DNA from: Alphaproteobacteria bacterium MarineAlpha10_Bin2
GTDB lineage: Bacteria > Pseudomonadota > Alphaproteobacteria > UBA828
Direction: 5' to 3'
DNA: 8,691 bases
NCBI GenBank assembly: GCA_002937555.1
Contig: PTKB01000111.1
Coordinates: 1-8,691, forward strand
Position numbers and translations under genes: made by a program. The notes under the pieces were generated by a model. It was not told the origin of the DNA, made no database searches, and worked only from the letters and a program-made list of their open reading frames with translations. Shown here piece by piece: positions 1-6,238 of the stretch (its first letter is position 1; each line of letters begins with the position of its first letter).

Positions 1-768
1 AAGTATGACGGCGTGTTTACCGTGCAAACGCGCGGTGACGGCCCGCTTGGCATGATGGTCGCCGATGTCACCAGCGCCGGCGCGCTGCGTGGTTACGCCG
101 ATTTTCATGCAGACATCCTCCGCGCCGCATTGGCGGGCGGTGAAGAAGGCTCGGTTCCCCGCCTGTTGGGCGCCGGACATCTCGCCTTCACCGTCGATCA
201 GGGACCGGATACGGAGCGCTATCAGGGCATCGTGGCGCTGGAAGGCACGAGTTTGAGCGAATGTGCGCATAATTATTTCCGCCAATCCGAACAGATCGCG
301 ACCGCGATCCAACTCACGGCGGAATGGGTGGCGGGCGTTTGGCGTGCCGGCGCCCTGATGCTCCAGCACGAGCCGGGCGGCGGCGGATATGACCGGCCGC
401 TCGGGCGCGATGCGCTTCCCGATACACCGGGCGCCGGACTTGAGGACCAGGAGGCGAACGAGGATTGGCGCCGCGCCGTGATCCTCATGAGCAGTGTTTC
501 GCCAACCGAACTTCTCGACCCGACACTGGGTTCCGATGATTTGCTGTTCCGCCTGTTTCATGAGGAATCGGTGCGCGTACATGCGCCGCGCCCGCTCGCC
601 TTCGGTTGCCGCTGTTCGCGCGCCCGCGTCGAATCCACGCTAAAGGCGCTGCCGCGGGACGAGATCAAGGCGTTAAATATCGATGGCCGGGTGGTCGTGA
701 CGTGCCAGTTCTGCAATAAGTCAGAATCGTTTGGCGATATTGATCTCGATGCCATATATGCGGCGTGA
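1..768 (+). CDS. hslO: Hsp33 redox-regulated chaperone, 5'-truncated by the window edge
   Basis: Cytoplasmic holdase chaperone that is switched on by oxidation. Zinc-bound cysteines form disulfides under oxidative plus heat or bleach stress, the linker region unfolds, and the protein then holds unfolding clients. The frame is open from base 1 and reads KYDGVFTVQTRGDGPLGMMV, a typical inner segment of the N-terminal Hsp33 domain. The GTG at 13 is therefore an internal valine, and the true start lies upstream of the window. The C-terminal redox switch is complete: Cys codons at 607, 613, 703 and 712 give CxC-X29-CxxC (FGCRCS ... TCQFC), matching the family spacing. The middle is acidic and Gly-rich (roughly codons at 370-460), as in alphaproteobacterial members. 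It ends with TGA at 766-768. The lipoprotein gene follows in the same direction, with a 50-bp gap to the preferred start. Identity is very secure; only the N-terminus is unseen. Confidence 0.96.
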   Translation, partial: KYDGVFTVQTRGDGPLGMMVADVTSAGALRGYADFHADILRAALAGGEEGSVPRLLGAGHLAFTVDQGPDTERYQGIVALEGTSLSECAHNYFRQSEQIATAIQLTAEWVAGVWRAGALMLQHEPGGGGYDRPLGRDALPDTPGAGLEDQEANEDWRRAVILMSSVSPTELLDPTLGSDDLLFRLFHEESVRVHAPRPLAFGCRCSRARVESTLKALPRDEIKALNIDGRVVVTCQFCNKSESFGDIDLDAIYAA

Positions 769-785
769 TGTCGAAATGGGACCTA

Positions 786-800
786 AGCGGCTTAACCGCT
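786..800 (+). other. Small hairpin in the hslO-lipoprotein gap
   Basis: The arms agcgg (786-790) and ccgct (796-800) are perfect inverted repeats around a cttaa loop. They end 3 bases before the Shine-Dalgarno sequence of the lipoprotein gene. There is no T-run, so it is not a normal terminator. It could modulate translation or protect the mRNA, but a 5-bp stem can arise by chance. Confidence 0.3.
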
Positions 801-803
801 CAT

Positions 804-809
804 AAGGAG
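804..809 (+). promoter_or_regulatory. Strong ribosome binding site that sets the lipoprotein start
   Basis: AAGGAG lies 9 bases upstream of the ATG at 819. It favours 819 over two alternatives in the same frame: GTG 765, which overlaps the hslO stop by 4 bases, and ATG 768. Confidence 0.8.
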
Positions 810-818
810 AAAGCGGCC

Positions 819-1424
819 ATGCTAGGGCGGCTCAACAAAACGAAAACTTTGATGATTGCGATTTCACTGATCGCGATGACCGTTTTGAGTGCCTGTGAGA
901 CGACGGTTTCGAGCCCGGTCATCCCAGAGCTTTCGTTCAAGCATCTGCCCGCGTTGAAGTTTGCCGTTGGACGTATAGAAACTGTTGAGAATTATCGTTC
1001 TCCGTTGCGGCCGCCCAATGTCGAGCATCTCTTTCCCACCCCGATCTCCGCCGCGCTGCGCCGCTGGAGCGATGACCGGTTAAAAGCGGAAGGCGGAACC
1101 AACGTCATGCACGTCATCATCGAAGACGCCAGCGCGGTGCTTGAAGAATTGGAGACCAACAAGGATTTGGAGGGCCTGTTCACCACCGAACAAGCCGAGC
1201 GGGTTGATGCCCGCATACAGGTCAGAATCGAAATCACCGATGAAAACGGTACGGTCCTAGCTTTCACGAACACCGAGGCGGTGCGCTCTCGGACCACGCC
1301 CGAGAATGTTTCACTCAGCGAGCGCGACCAAATCTATAACGATCTGACCATGGTCTTGATGAACGATTTCAATACCAGCCAGGAGCAAAGTATCAGGCGT
1401 TATTTCGACGCATATCTGAAGTAG
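819..1424 (+). CDS. Predicted lipoprotein downstream of Hsp33 (201 aa)
   Basis: A probable outer-membrane lipoprotein of unknown function. From ATG 819 the N-terminus has a basic n-region (residues 4-9, R, K, K), a hydrophobic core (about 11-23) and a lipobox LSAC with Cys26, the expected signal peptidase II site. Residue +2 is Glu, not Asp, so no inner-membrane retention signal is evident and outer-membrane sorting by Lol is likely. The mature part of about 175 residues is hydrophilic, with no further membrane segment. It includes a PPNVEHLFPTP stretch, a Trp-containing helix and a GLFTTEQAERVDARI segment. I recall similar small lipoproteins beside hslO in Rhodospirillales-type genomes, but know no assigned function. 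It probably shares a transcript with hslO. Starting at 765 or 768 would place 16-18 extra residues before the signal peptide, which is less plausible. It ends in TAG. High confidence as a gene, none for a role. Confidence 0.9.
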   Translation: MLGRLNKTKTLMIAISLIAMTVLSACETTVSSPVIPELSFKHLPALKFAVGRIETVENYRSPLRPPNVEHLFPTPISAALRRWSDDRLKAEGGTNVMHVIIEDASAVLEELETNKDLEGLFTTEQAERVDARIQVRIEITDENGTVLAFTNTEAVRSRTTPENVSLSERDQIYNDLTMVLMNDFNTSQEQSIRRYFDAYLK

Positions 1425-1450
1425 CCGGTCTAACGGTAGCCGGTCGTTAC
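1421..1450. repeat. Direct 10-bp repeat between convergent genes
   Basis: gtagccggtc occurs at 1421-1430 and again at 1436-1445, a 15-bp period. The first copy contains the lipoprotein stop codon. taacg (1431-1435) and cgtta (1445-1449) can also pair as a 5-bp stem around a 9-base loop. It fills most of the 39-bp gap between two convergent genes. It may be a small tandem duplication or a weak bidirectional terminator; there is no T-run. Confidence 0.45.
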
Positions 1451-1463
1451 GCCCCGGCACGGC

Positions 1464-1670
1464 TCAATCCGTGTCTTTATCCTTCGAACGGGCGCGATCG
1501 ACGAATTTTTTTCCGTCCTGTTCCAAATCGCGCCGCTCGGCGCTGATTTTCTCCGCCAAACGCTCCATTCTCGTGCGCCCCTTGCGCGCCTTGTTCAAGC
1601 TCCCGGCCTTGCGCTTTTCCTCTTTTTTCCGCTGCTTGCGGTACTGGTTGAGATTCGTAATCTCCGCCAT
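1464..1670 (-). CDS. DUF4169 family small basic protein (68 aa)
   Basis: Small, very charged protein starting MAEITNLNQYRKQRKKEEKR. The N-terminal MAEI-NL-Q-RK pattern followed by a Lys/Arg/Glu-rich predicted helix is what I recognise as the DUF4169 family of alphaproteobacteria, and 68 residues suits it. The middle GRTRMERLAEK segment and the C-terminal DGKKF are also typical. There is no signal peptide or membrane segment, so it should be cytoplasmic, perhaps binding nucleic acid or another protein, but its function is unknown. The ATG at 1670 is supported by a good Shine-Dalgarno sequence (GGAAGG on the minus strand, plus-strand 1680-1685) 9 bases upstream. It is divergent from the asmA-like gene and convergent with the lipoprotein gene. 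In many alphaproteobacteria I recall it near fumC and a short RHH gene; both are in this window but 4.3 kb away, beyond the asmA-like gene. Confidence 0.87.
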   Translation of the reverse strand: MAEITNLNQYRKQRKKEEKRKAGSLNKARKGRTRMERLAEKISAERRDLEQDGKKFVDRARSKDKDTD

Positions 1671-1743
1671 CGCTTGCGACCTTCCTTGGCTTGCGCGCCG
1701 TTCGGAGCCCTCAGGCGCTTCACTCCGACCGGCTTGGTAAGGT

Positions 1744-1772
1744 AGCCTAACCCAAATGAAAGCTGTTGTTAA
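1744..1772 (-). promoter_or_regulatory. Candidate sigma-70-type promoter for the DUF4169 gene
   Basis: On the minus strand TTAACA (plus 1767-1772; 5 of 6 to TTGACA) is followed after exactly 17 bases by TAGGCT (plus 1744-1749; keeps the T, A and final T of TATAAT). It sits in the only AT-richer part (about 1735-1778) of the 159-bp divergent spacer and would leave a leader of roughly 65 bases. The same AT-rich patch has TAATAT at 1770-1775 on the plus strand, a possible -10 for the asmA-like gene, but I find no matching -35. Confidence 0.3.
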
Positions 1773-1829
1773 TATCGCTTCCCGCGACGCCCCGACCGGG
1801 CTAGTTGGCGTGCACCCGAGCGAGTTGCG

Positions 1830-4800
1830 ATGAAAATTCTCTATGGCGTGCTCGCCTTCATCGTCCTTGTGGTCATCGCGGCATTCGTGGTGCCCAGCCT
1901 CATAGATTGGAACAGCTATAAACCTGAAATTTCAGAGCGCATCGAAGCCCTGACCGGGCGGCAATTATCGATCGATGGAGATATCGAAATCGCGCTCCTG
2001 CCGAGCCTGAAATTGCGTATTTCCGATGCCCGTCTGTCCAATCTGGAGGGTGCCAAGTCCGCCGATATGGCGCGTCTTCAAGCACTCGATCTGCAGCTTG
2101 CTTTAGGGCCGCTCCTGTCCGGCGAATTCCAGGTATCCAGCCTCGAATTGATCGATCCCGTGATCGAGTTGGAGCGCCTGGCGGATGGGCGTGGGAATTG
2201 GCGCTTCGAACCTACCGACGACAGTGCCGCCGAGGCTGATGGCGGCGCCTCGGGCGAAGACGCAGAACAAGACGCCACCGCCATAAGCATGGATTCGGTG
2301 TCGATCGTGAACGGCACTGTCATCTACCGCGACAGCGCCTCCGGCAGGGTCGAATATATTCAACGCGTGAATGGGACGCTCTCCGCCCAATCTCTCGAAG
2401 GCCCGTTTCGCGGCGAGGGCAGCCTAGAGGTACGCGGCCTCGAAGTATCATTCCAGGTCGCCAGTGGGCGCAAACGCGACGACGGACATATGCCGGTCTC
2501 CTTGAAAGTCGAGTTGGGCGATGACTTGGCGCAGGTCGGATTCGAAGGCAAGATTTTCGCCCGCGATGCCGGCAGCGACGGTGCTGGAACTTTGCGGGCA
2601 TCCGGGCCCGACTTGGCGGCAATGCTCGACGCGTTCGGTTTCGCCGGCGCGCAATCGCTGGCCGCCGAGAAATTCTCGCTCAAGGCCGCGGCGGAATTCT
2701 CGGAAACCGGACTGACACTCGATGAACTGCAATTTCGTCTCGGTGAGACCCAAGCCAACGGCGCCATCGCCTATGTAACTGGCGCGCCCGCACAATTGGA
2801 TGCGGCACTCACGATAAACCGTTTCGACCTCGACAAGATCGCGCAAAACGGCACCGCGCAAGAATCGATCGGCGAAGCGGAGGCGGCAAGCGGCGAAAGC
2901 CGCGTAGACGGCGGCGCGGACGACACTGCTGCCGAGAATGGTATCGACAATTATCTCGCCCTGCTGCCCGCCGATCTCGCCGCCTCGGTCGATCTTGAAG
3001 TTCAAACGCTGCGCTATCTCGATGGCGTGGTGCACCAGGCGCATGCCGTACTGTCGCTGGACCAGGGTGTCGTCACCGTTCAGCAAGCCTCTGCTCTGTT
3101 GCCGGGCGGCAGCAATGTCGCTCTGTTCGGCCAATTCACACCGGCTGAGGGCGGGGCGCGCTTTGACGGTCAGGTGGAAATGGTGTCCGACGATGTCCGC
3201 GCCGTTATTTCTTGGCTCGACCTGTTTGATGCTTCGGACATACCGACCGACCGCTTGCGGCGGTTTAGCCTAACTGCCGAGCTCAACGCCAACGCGACCG
3301 GCGGCGAGCTCACGGCGCTTGATCTCCGTATCGATGCCTCACGCCTCAAAGGCTACGCCAATTTCGCGCTCGGAACGCCAAACATTTTCGACGCCAATCT
3401 GCATTTAGACCGCCTCAATGCGGACGCCTATTTGTCCGGGGCCGGAGACACCGGACAAGCTCACGGCGCAGCGGATGCCGGCGCCGAGGCAACGGCGGGA
3501 TCGGCAAGCGGCATTGCAAGCGGCTCTGCATCGGGTGCGCCGCTGGAAAGCGGCGGTCTCGCCATACTCGATACGCTGGATGCCACCTTGAATTTGACGG
3601 CTGGCCGCCTCAGCTATGGCGGCGCGATACTTTCAGGCGTTACGCTCGAAGGCGGTCTCAAAAATAATATTCTCACACTGCGCCGGCTCGACGTGTCGGA
3701 TCTTTCCGGCGCCAAACTGGCGCTCAGTGGCGAGATCCGGGATCCGACCGGCGAAGCGGACGTCAATCTTAGCTTTGATGCCAAAGCCGATTCGATTCTC
3801 GGCCTAATTCGCGTCGCCGGTATCGCCCCCAGTTTTCGCGCCGACAATCTAGGCGCCGTCAGCCTGTCGGGCAGCCTCTCCGGAGGACGTGAATCGGTCA
3901 ACTTGAACGCTCGGCTTGATACCCGGCCTGCCGTGATGTCTGTGGTCGGAAGTATCGGCAATCCGCTCGACGATGCTGTCCTCAATATAGGCCTGGAGGT
4001 GCGCGCGCCGGACACCGCGGAACTTCTGCGCGCGGCTGGTATGACGCCGCCCAAACTGGCACGGCGGCTCGGCGCACTCGTCCTCGATGGTGGTCTCGAT
4101 GGCGGCTTTGGGGCGCTAAACATGAGCCTCTCCGCGCGCGCCGCCGGCAATCATCTACAGCTGGCCGGCGATCTCGCCGATGTTACCGGCGGCGGACGCT
4201 ACAACCTCGTGTTCGACCTCGCCAATCCCAAATTTGCCGCGTTGGCCGAGCTGATAAGCGGCAGCGCCTATGACGGCGAAGAGGTAGGCGAAGTACGCAT
4301 CAAGGGCCGCCTGTCGGGCGACGCAAACGGGGCGTCGATTTCGAATTTGAATGTGTCTCTCGGGAAAACCCATATCGTCGGCATGGCGGATCTCGAATTG
4401 GGCGGCCCGGTGCCGGTATTGCGCGCTGATCTGGAAGCCGGGCTGCTCGACGCCGGGCTCTTCATCGGTGGCGCCAGGGCCGGAGCGGCGCAATCCGATG
4501 CGGCTGGGTCCAGTGGCGCCGCCACCGCAACGGCGGATGCCGAACTTGCGGCGCAAAGCGGGGTACCGCGCGAACAACGCCAAGCGGGACAATGGTCGCA
4601 AGAACCGTTTGATCTGTCGCCGTTGGCCGAATTCGAGGCCGATATTTCCGTGCTTGCCGAGGCAATTCTGGCCGGCGGCTACCGATTCGATCAGGCCGAG
4701 ATCAAATTCCGCGTTACCGGTGGCGCGTTGGAAATCGATTCCCTGCGCGGGCGCATTTTCGACGGCCTGTTGGAAGCCCAGGGCCGCGTCGCCGATGCCC

Positions 4801-5864
4801 AACCGCCGCAGGTCAATCTCGCGTTCAAGCTGAGCGGCATGGATATGGCCCAGGCGCTGCGCCAGGCCGCGCAAACAATCGCTGTGACAGGACGGGCCAG
4901 CCTTGACGGCCGCTTCGCCAGCGAAGGCTATAGCGAATTTGATCTGGTCCGCGCCTTGCAAGGCGACGCCACGCTGAACGCCGGGAACGGGACGGTCGAG
5001 GGGCTGAATCTTCGTGTTCTCAGCGATCGGCTGGGCGAGCTCAACGATCCGACCGACTTTCTCAAATTGGCGGATATCGGTCTCTCAGGCGGCACCACCC
5101 GACTCGATTCCCTCGACGGCACCATCCATGTCAAGAACGGTCTGGCAACCACAAGCGACCTTCTTGTCCTTGCCGATGGCGGGCGTGGCAACATTCGCGG
5201 CACGGCCGACTTGCCATCCTGGCGGCTCGACCTGACGGCGCTGTTCGATCTGACGGACCACCCCAAAGCGCCGCCGGTGGGCGTTCGATTGACAGGCGCC
5301 ATCGACAATCCGGCGCGCGAGCTTTTGATCTCGGAAATGCAGGCCTATCTGATCGAGCGCATGGCCACGACAGCGGTCGGCAAACTTATCGTGCCCAAAC
5401 TGCGCAAGGGCGCCAAAGCCGAGCCCGGTTCGATCGAAGATGCGCTGTTGCGCGGAATCTTCGGCGACCCGGAGGACGATACGCCGCAACGTTCAACGGA
5501 CGGTAGCCAATCGCCACCGGCCGATGATTCGGAACCCGATTCGATCGAGGAATTGCTCCTGAAGGGACTCCTTGGTGACTCTTTCGCCAACGCACCCACC
5601 GCCGCGCCGCAACCGACCGAGCAATCCGAGCCAGCGCTGGCGCCGCAACGGGGAGACACGGATTCCACGGGGCTGGCGCCACAAAAAGACAGTGCGGAGC
5701 CGGCGGCGCTCGCCCCGCAACAAGGTGAAAGCCGTGTCGAACGCGCGCCCGCGCCCGCGCCCGCGCCCGCTCCGGCCCCGGAGCCCATCCCCGAGCGTGC
5801 CGCGGACGACCCGCTGTCGCCGCAAGATATTCTGCAGGGTGTGTTCGACATTCTTAGCGACTAA
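1830..5864 (+). CDS. AsmA family protein, very long, with a disordered repeat-bearing C-terminal tail (1344 aa)
   Basis: An AsmA-like member of the repeating-beta-groove superfamily (AsmA, TamB, YhdP). These proteins are anchored in the inner membrane, cross the periplasm and are linked to phospholipid delivery to the outer membrane. Residues about 4-24 form one hydrophobic N-terminal anchor. Next come the family hallmarks: PSLIDWNSYKPEI, a basement segment LTGRQLSIDGDIEIALLPS, then repeated beta-rich modules. Four Ala/Gly/Ser/Asp-rich linkers (about residues 130-153, 341-375, 536-575 and 881-922) separate the modules. The AsmA C-terminal region (about 1045-1195) has NAGNGTVEGLNLRVL and DLPSWRLDLTALFDLTD. 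After about 1195 the protein changes to a low-complexity tail with short repeats, annotated separately. It is larger than E. coli AsmA (about 617 aa). ATG 1830 directly precedes the anchor; its ribosome binding site is weak (gagcgag). It appears monocistronic, ends with TAA, and faces the RHH-fumC operon. Cargo and partners cannot be read from sequence. Confidence 0.92.
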   Translation: MKILYGVLAFIVLVVIAAFVVPSLIDWNSYKPEISERIEALTGRQLSIDGDIEIALLPSLKLRISDARLSNLEGAKSADMARLQALDLQLALGPLLSGEFQVSSLELIDPVIELERLADGRGNWRFEPTDDSAAEADGGASGEDAEQDATAISMDSVSIVNGTVIYRDSASGRVEYIQRVNGTLSAQSLEGPFRGEGSLEVRGLEVSFQVASGRKRDDGHMPVSLKVELGDDLAQVGFEGKIFARDAGSDGAGTLRASGPDLAAMLDAFGFAGAQSLAAEKFSLKAAAEFSETGLTLDELQFRLGETQANGAIAYVTGAPAQLDAALTINRFDLDKIAQNGTAQESIGEAEAASGESRVDGGADDTAAENGIDNYLALLPADLAASVDLEVQTLRYLDGVVHQAHAVLSLDQGVVTVQQASALLPGGSNVALFGQFTPAEGGARFDGQVEMVSDDVRAVISWLDLFDASDIPTDRLRRFSLTAELNANATGGELTALDLRIDASRLKGYANFALGTPNIFDANLHLDRLNADAYLSGAGDTGQAHGAADAGAEATAGSASGIASGSASGAPLESGGLAILDTLDATLNLTAGRLSYGGAILSGVTLEGGLKNNILTLRRLDVSDLSGAKLALSGEIRDPTGEADVNLSFDAKADSILGLIRVAGIAPSFRADNLGAVSLSGSLSGGRESVNLNARLDTRPAVMSVVGSIGNPLDDAVLNIGLEVRAPDTAELLRAAGMTPPKLARRLGALVLDGGLDGGFGALNMSLSARAAGNHLQLAGDLADVTGGGRYNLVFDLANPKFAALAELISGSAYDGEEVGEVRIKGRLSGDANGASISNLNVSLGKTHIVGMADLELGGPVPVLRADLEAGLLDAGLFIGGARAGAAQSDAAGSSGAATATADAELAAQSGVPREQRQAGQWSQEPFDLSPLAEFEADISVLAEAILAGGYRFDQAEIKFRVTGGALEIDSLRGRIFDGLLEAQGRVADAQPPQVNLAFKLSGMDMAQALRQAAQTIAVTGRASLDGRFASEGYSEFDLVRALQGDATLNAGNGTVEGLNLRVLSDRLGELNDPTDFLKLADIGLSGGTTRLDSLDGTIHVKNGLATTSDLLVLADGGRGNIRGTADLPSWRLDLTALFDLTDHPKAPPVGVRLTGAIDNPARELLISEMQAYLIERMATTAVGKLIVPKLRKGAKAEPGSIEDALLRGIFGDPEDDTPQRSTDGSQSPPADDSEPDSIEELLLKGLLGDSFANAPTAAPQPTEQSEPALAPQRGDTDSTGLAPQKDSAEPAALAPQQGESRVERAPAPAPAPAPAPEPIPERAADDPLSPQDILQGVFDILSD
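5634..5741 (+). repeat. Degenerate 36-bp tandem repeat (12-residue LAPQ repeat)
   Basis: Three units begin ALAPQ (residues 1269-1273), GLAPQ (1281-1285) and ALAPQ (1293-1297), exactly 12 residues apart. Only the LAPQ core is well kept; the other residues of each unit are polar and acidic, and codons differ between units (for example gcgccgcaa, gcgccacaa, gccccgcaa). This suggests an older duplication kept at protein level. Confidence 0.7.
5745..5774 (+). repeat. Hexanucleotide repeat (gcgccc) coding an Ala-Pro run
   Basis: Four perfect copies of gcgccc occupy 5745-5768, followed by a degenerate unit gctccg at 5769-5774 and more Ala-Pro coding sequence to about 5780. It encodes about six Ala-Pro pairs in the tail of the AsmA-like protein. 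Perfect hexamers can gain or lose units by slippage without changing frame, so length may vary between strains. Confidence 0.8.
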
Positions 5865-5910
5865 GCCAAGAAACAACGCGCCGTTTCATGACCAGCCGTG
5901 CCTCACCGTC

Positions 5911-5995
5911 GGGCCTGGGTGGGAGGGGTGAGCCGAGCGCTCACTGCGCGGTTTGATTACCCCTCTCCCAAGCCCTCTATCCTCGGGGAAAGGGT
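5911..5995. repeat. GC-rich inverted repeat between convergent genes, possible bidirectional terminator
   Basis: The 147-bp spacer 5865-6011 has no gene. gggcctgggtgggaggggt (5911-5929) is nearly complementary to acccctctcccaagccc (5959-5975), with about 15 pairs plus one G-U, one mismatch and a 2-base bulge. The right arm can also pair less well with ggggaaagggt (5985-5995), giving two mutually exclusive folds. No T-run follows either stem, so it is not a classic intrinsic terminator. It lies where transcripts from the asmA-like gene and the fumC operon meet. It also resembles the ccctctccc/gggagaggg type of dispersed intergenic repeat found in many GC-rich proteobacteria. Confidence 0.5.
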
Positions 5996-6011
5996 ATTTG
6001 ACCGTGCCCGG

Positions 6012-6221
6012 CTACTTGACTATTTCTTTCAGCACAAACACCCTGAGCGCGCTTGAGAGATTGCCCGCTCGCATGCGGTCCACCTCGGTCACCAGCGCAC
6101 CCAGTGTGACGCCCCGGGCCGCCGCAATCACCTTCAGGGCGTGCCAGAATTCCGGCTCCAGCGACACAGACGTCCGGTGGCCTTCGATGGCGACGGAATA
6201 TTTGCCGATTGCCCGCGCCAT
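6012..6221 (-). CDS. Short ribbon-helix-helix domain protein (69 aa)
   Basis: A single-domain ribbon-helix-helix (RHH_4-like) protein, presumably cytoplasmic and dimeric. The beta-strand part is YSVAIEGHRTSVSLEPEFW, followed by two helices (ALKVIAAARG and LGALVTEVDRMR) and a conserved ending GNLSSALRVFVL. These match the small RHH proteins I know from alphaproteobacteria. DNA binding is expected from the fold, but the target is unknown and some members are annotated as antitoxin-like without proof. The start at 6219-6221 (MARAIGKYS) is chosen because family members begin a few residues before the strand, and because it leaves a 17-bp gap to the fumC stop. An upstream ATG at 6276-6278 would add 19 atypical residues and overlap fumC. 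No strong Shine-Dalgarno sequence is present, so translation may be coupled to fumC. It ends in TAG. No toxin partner is adjacent. Confidence 0.88.
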   Translation of the reverse strand: MARAIGKYSVAIEGHRTSVSLEPEFWHALKVIAAARGVTLGALVTEVDRMRAGNLSSALRVFVLKEIVK

Positions 6222-6238
6222 GGGCGCAGCCCGTTGCC

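Larger units (their letters stand above)
5430..5864 (+). other. C-terminal tail of the AsmA-like protein: three related amphipathic motifs
   Basis: Within the tail, residues 1201-1213 (SIEDALLRGIFGD) and 1238-1250 (SIEELLLKGLLGD) are clear copies of one motif. The protein ends with a third, more distant copy at 1330-1344 (SPQDILQGVFDILSD). Each has an S-(I/P)-(E/Q)-(D/E) cap followed by an amphipathic helix. The connecting segments (24 and 79 residues) are rich in Pro, Ala, Gln, Asp and Ser and are likely disordered. The pattern suggests repeated short binding motifs on a flexible tether, an inference only. Confidence 0.7.

Noticed and set aside
13..15. GTG as the start of Hsp33
   Set aside because: The frame is open to base 1 and the residues before it (KYDG) fit the conserved interior of Hsp33, so the start is outside the window.
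1787..1811. Inverted repeat acgcc/ggcgt upstream of the asmA-like gene as a riboswitch or attenuator
   Set aside because: Short stem, large loop, no leader peptide, no T-run and no recognisable aptamer.
2448..3134. Minus-strand open frame (228 codons) inside the asmA-like gene
   Set aside because: Antisense shadow with no recognisable domain and no ribosome binding site of note.
4155..4961. Long minus-strand open frame (268 codons) inside the asmA-like gene
   Set aside because: It is antisense to a strongly supported AsmA reading frame, its translation looks like no family, and GC-rich codon bias commonly leaves such frames open.
6012..6221. RHH protein as the antitoxin of a toxin-antitoxin pair
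   Set aside because: There is no small toxin-like gene next to it; the neighbours are fumC and a gene-free spacer. The fold alone does not show an antitoxin role.
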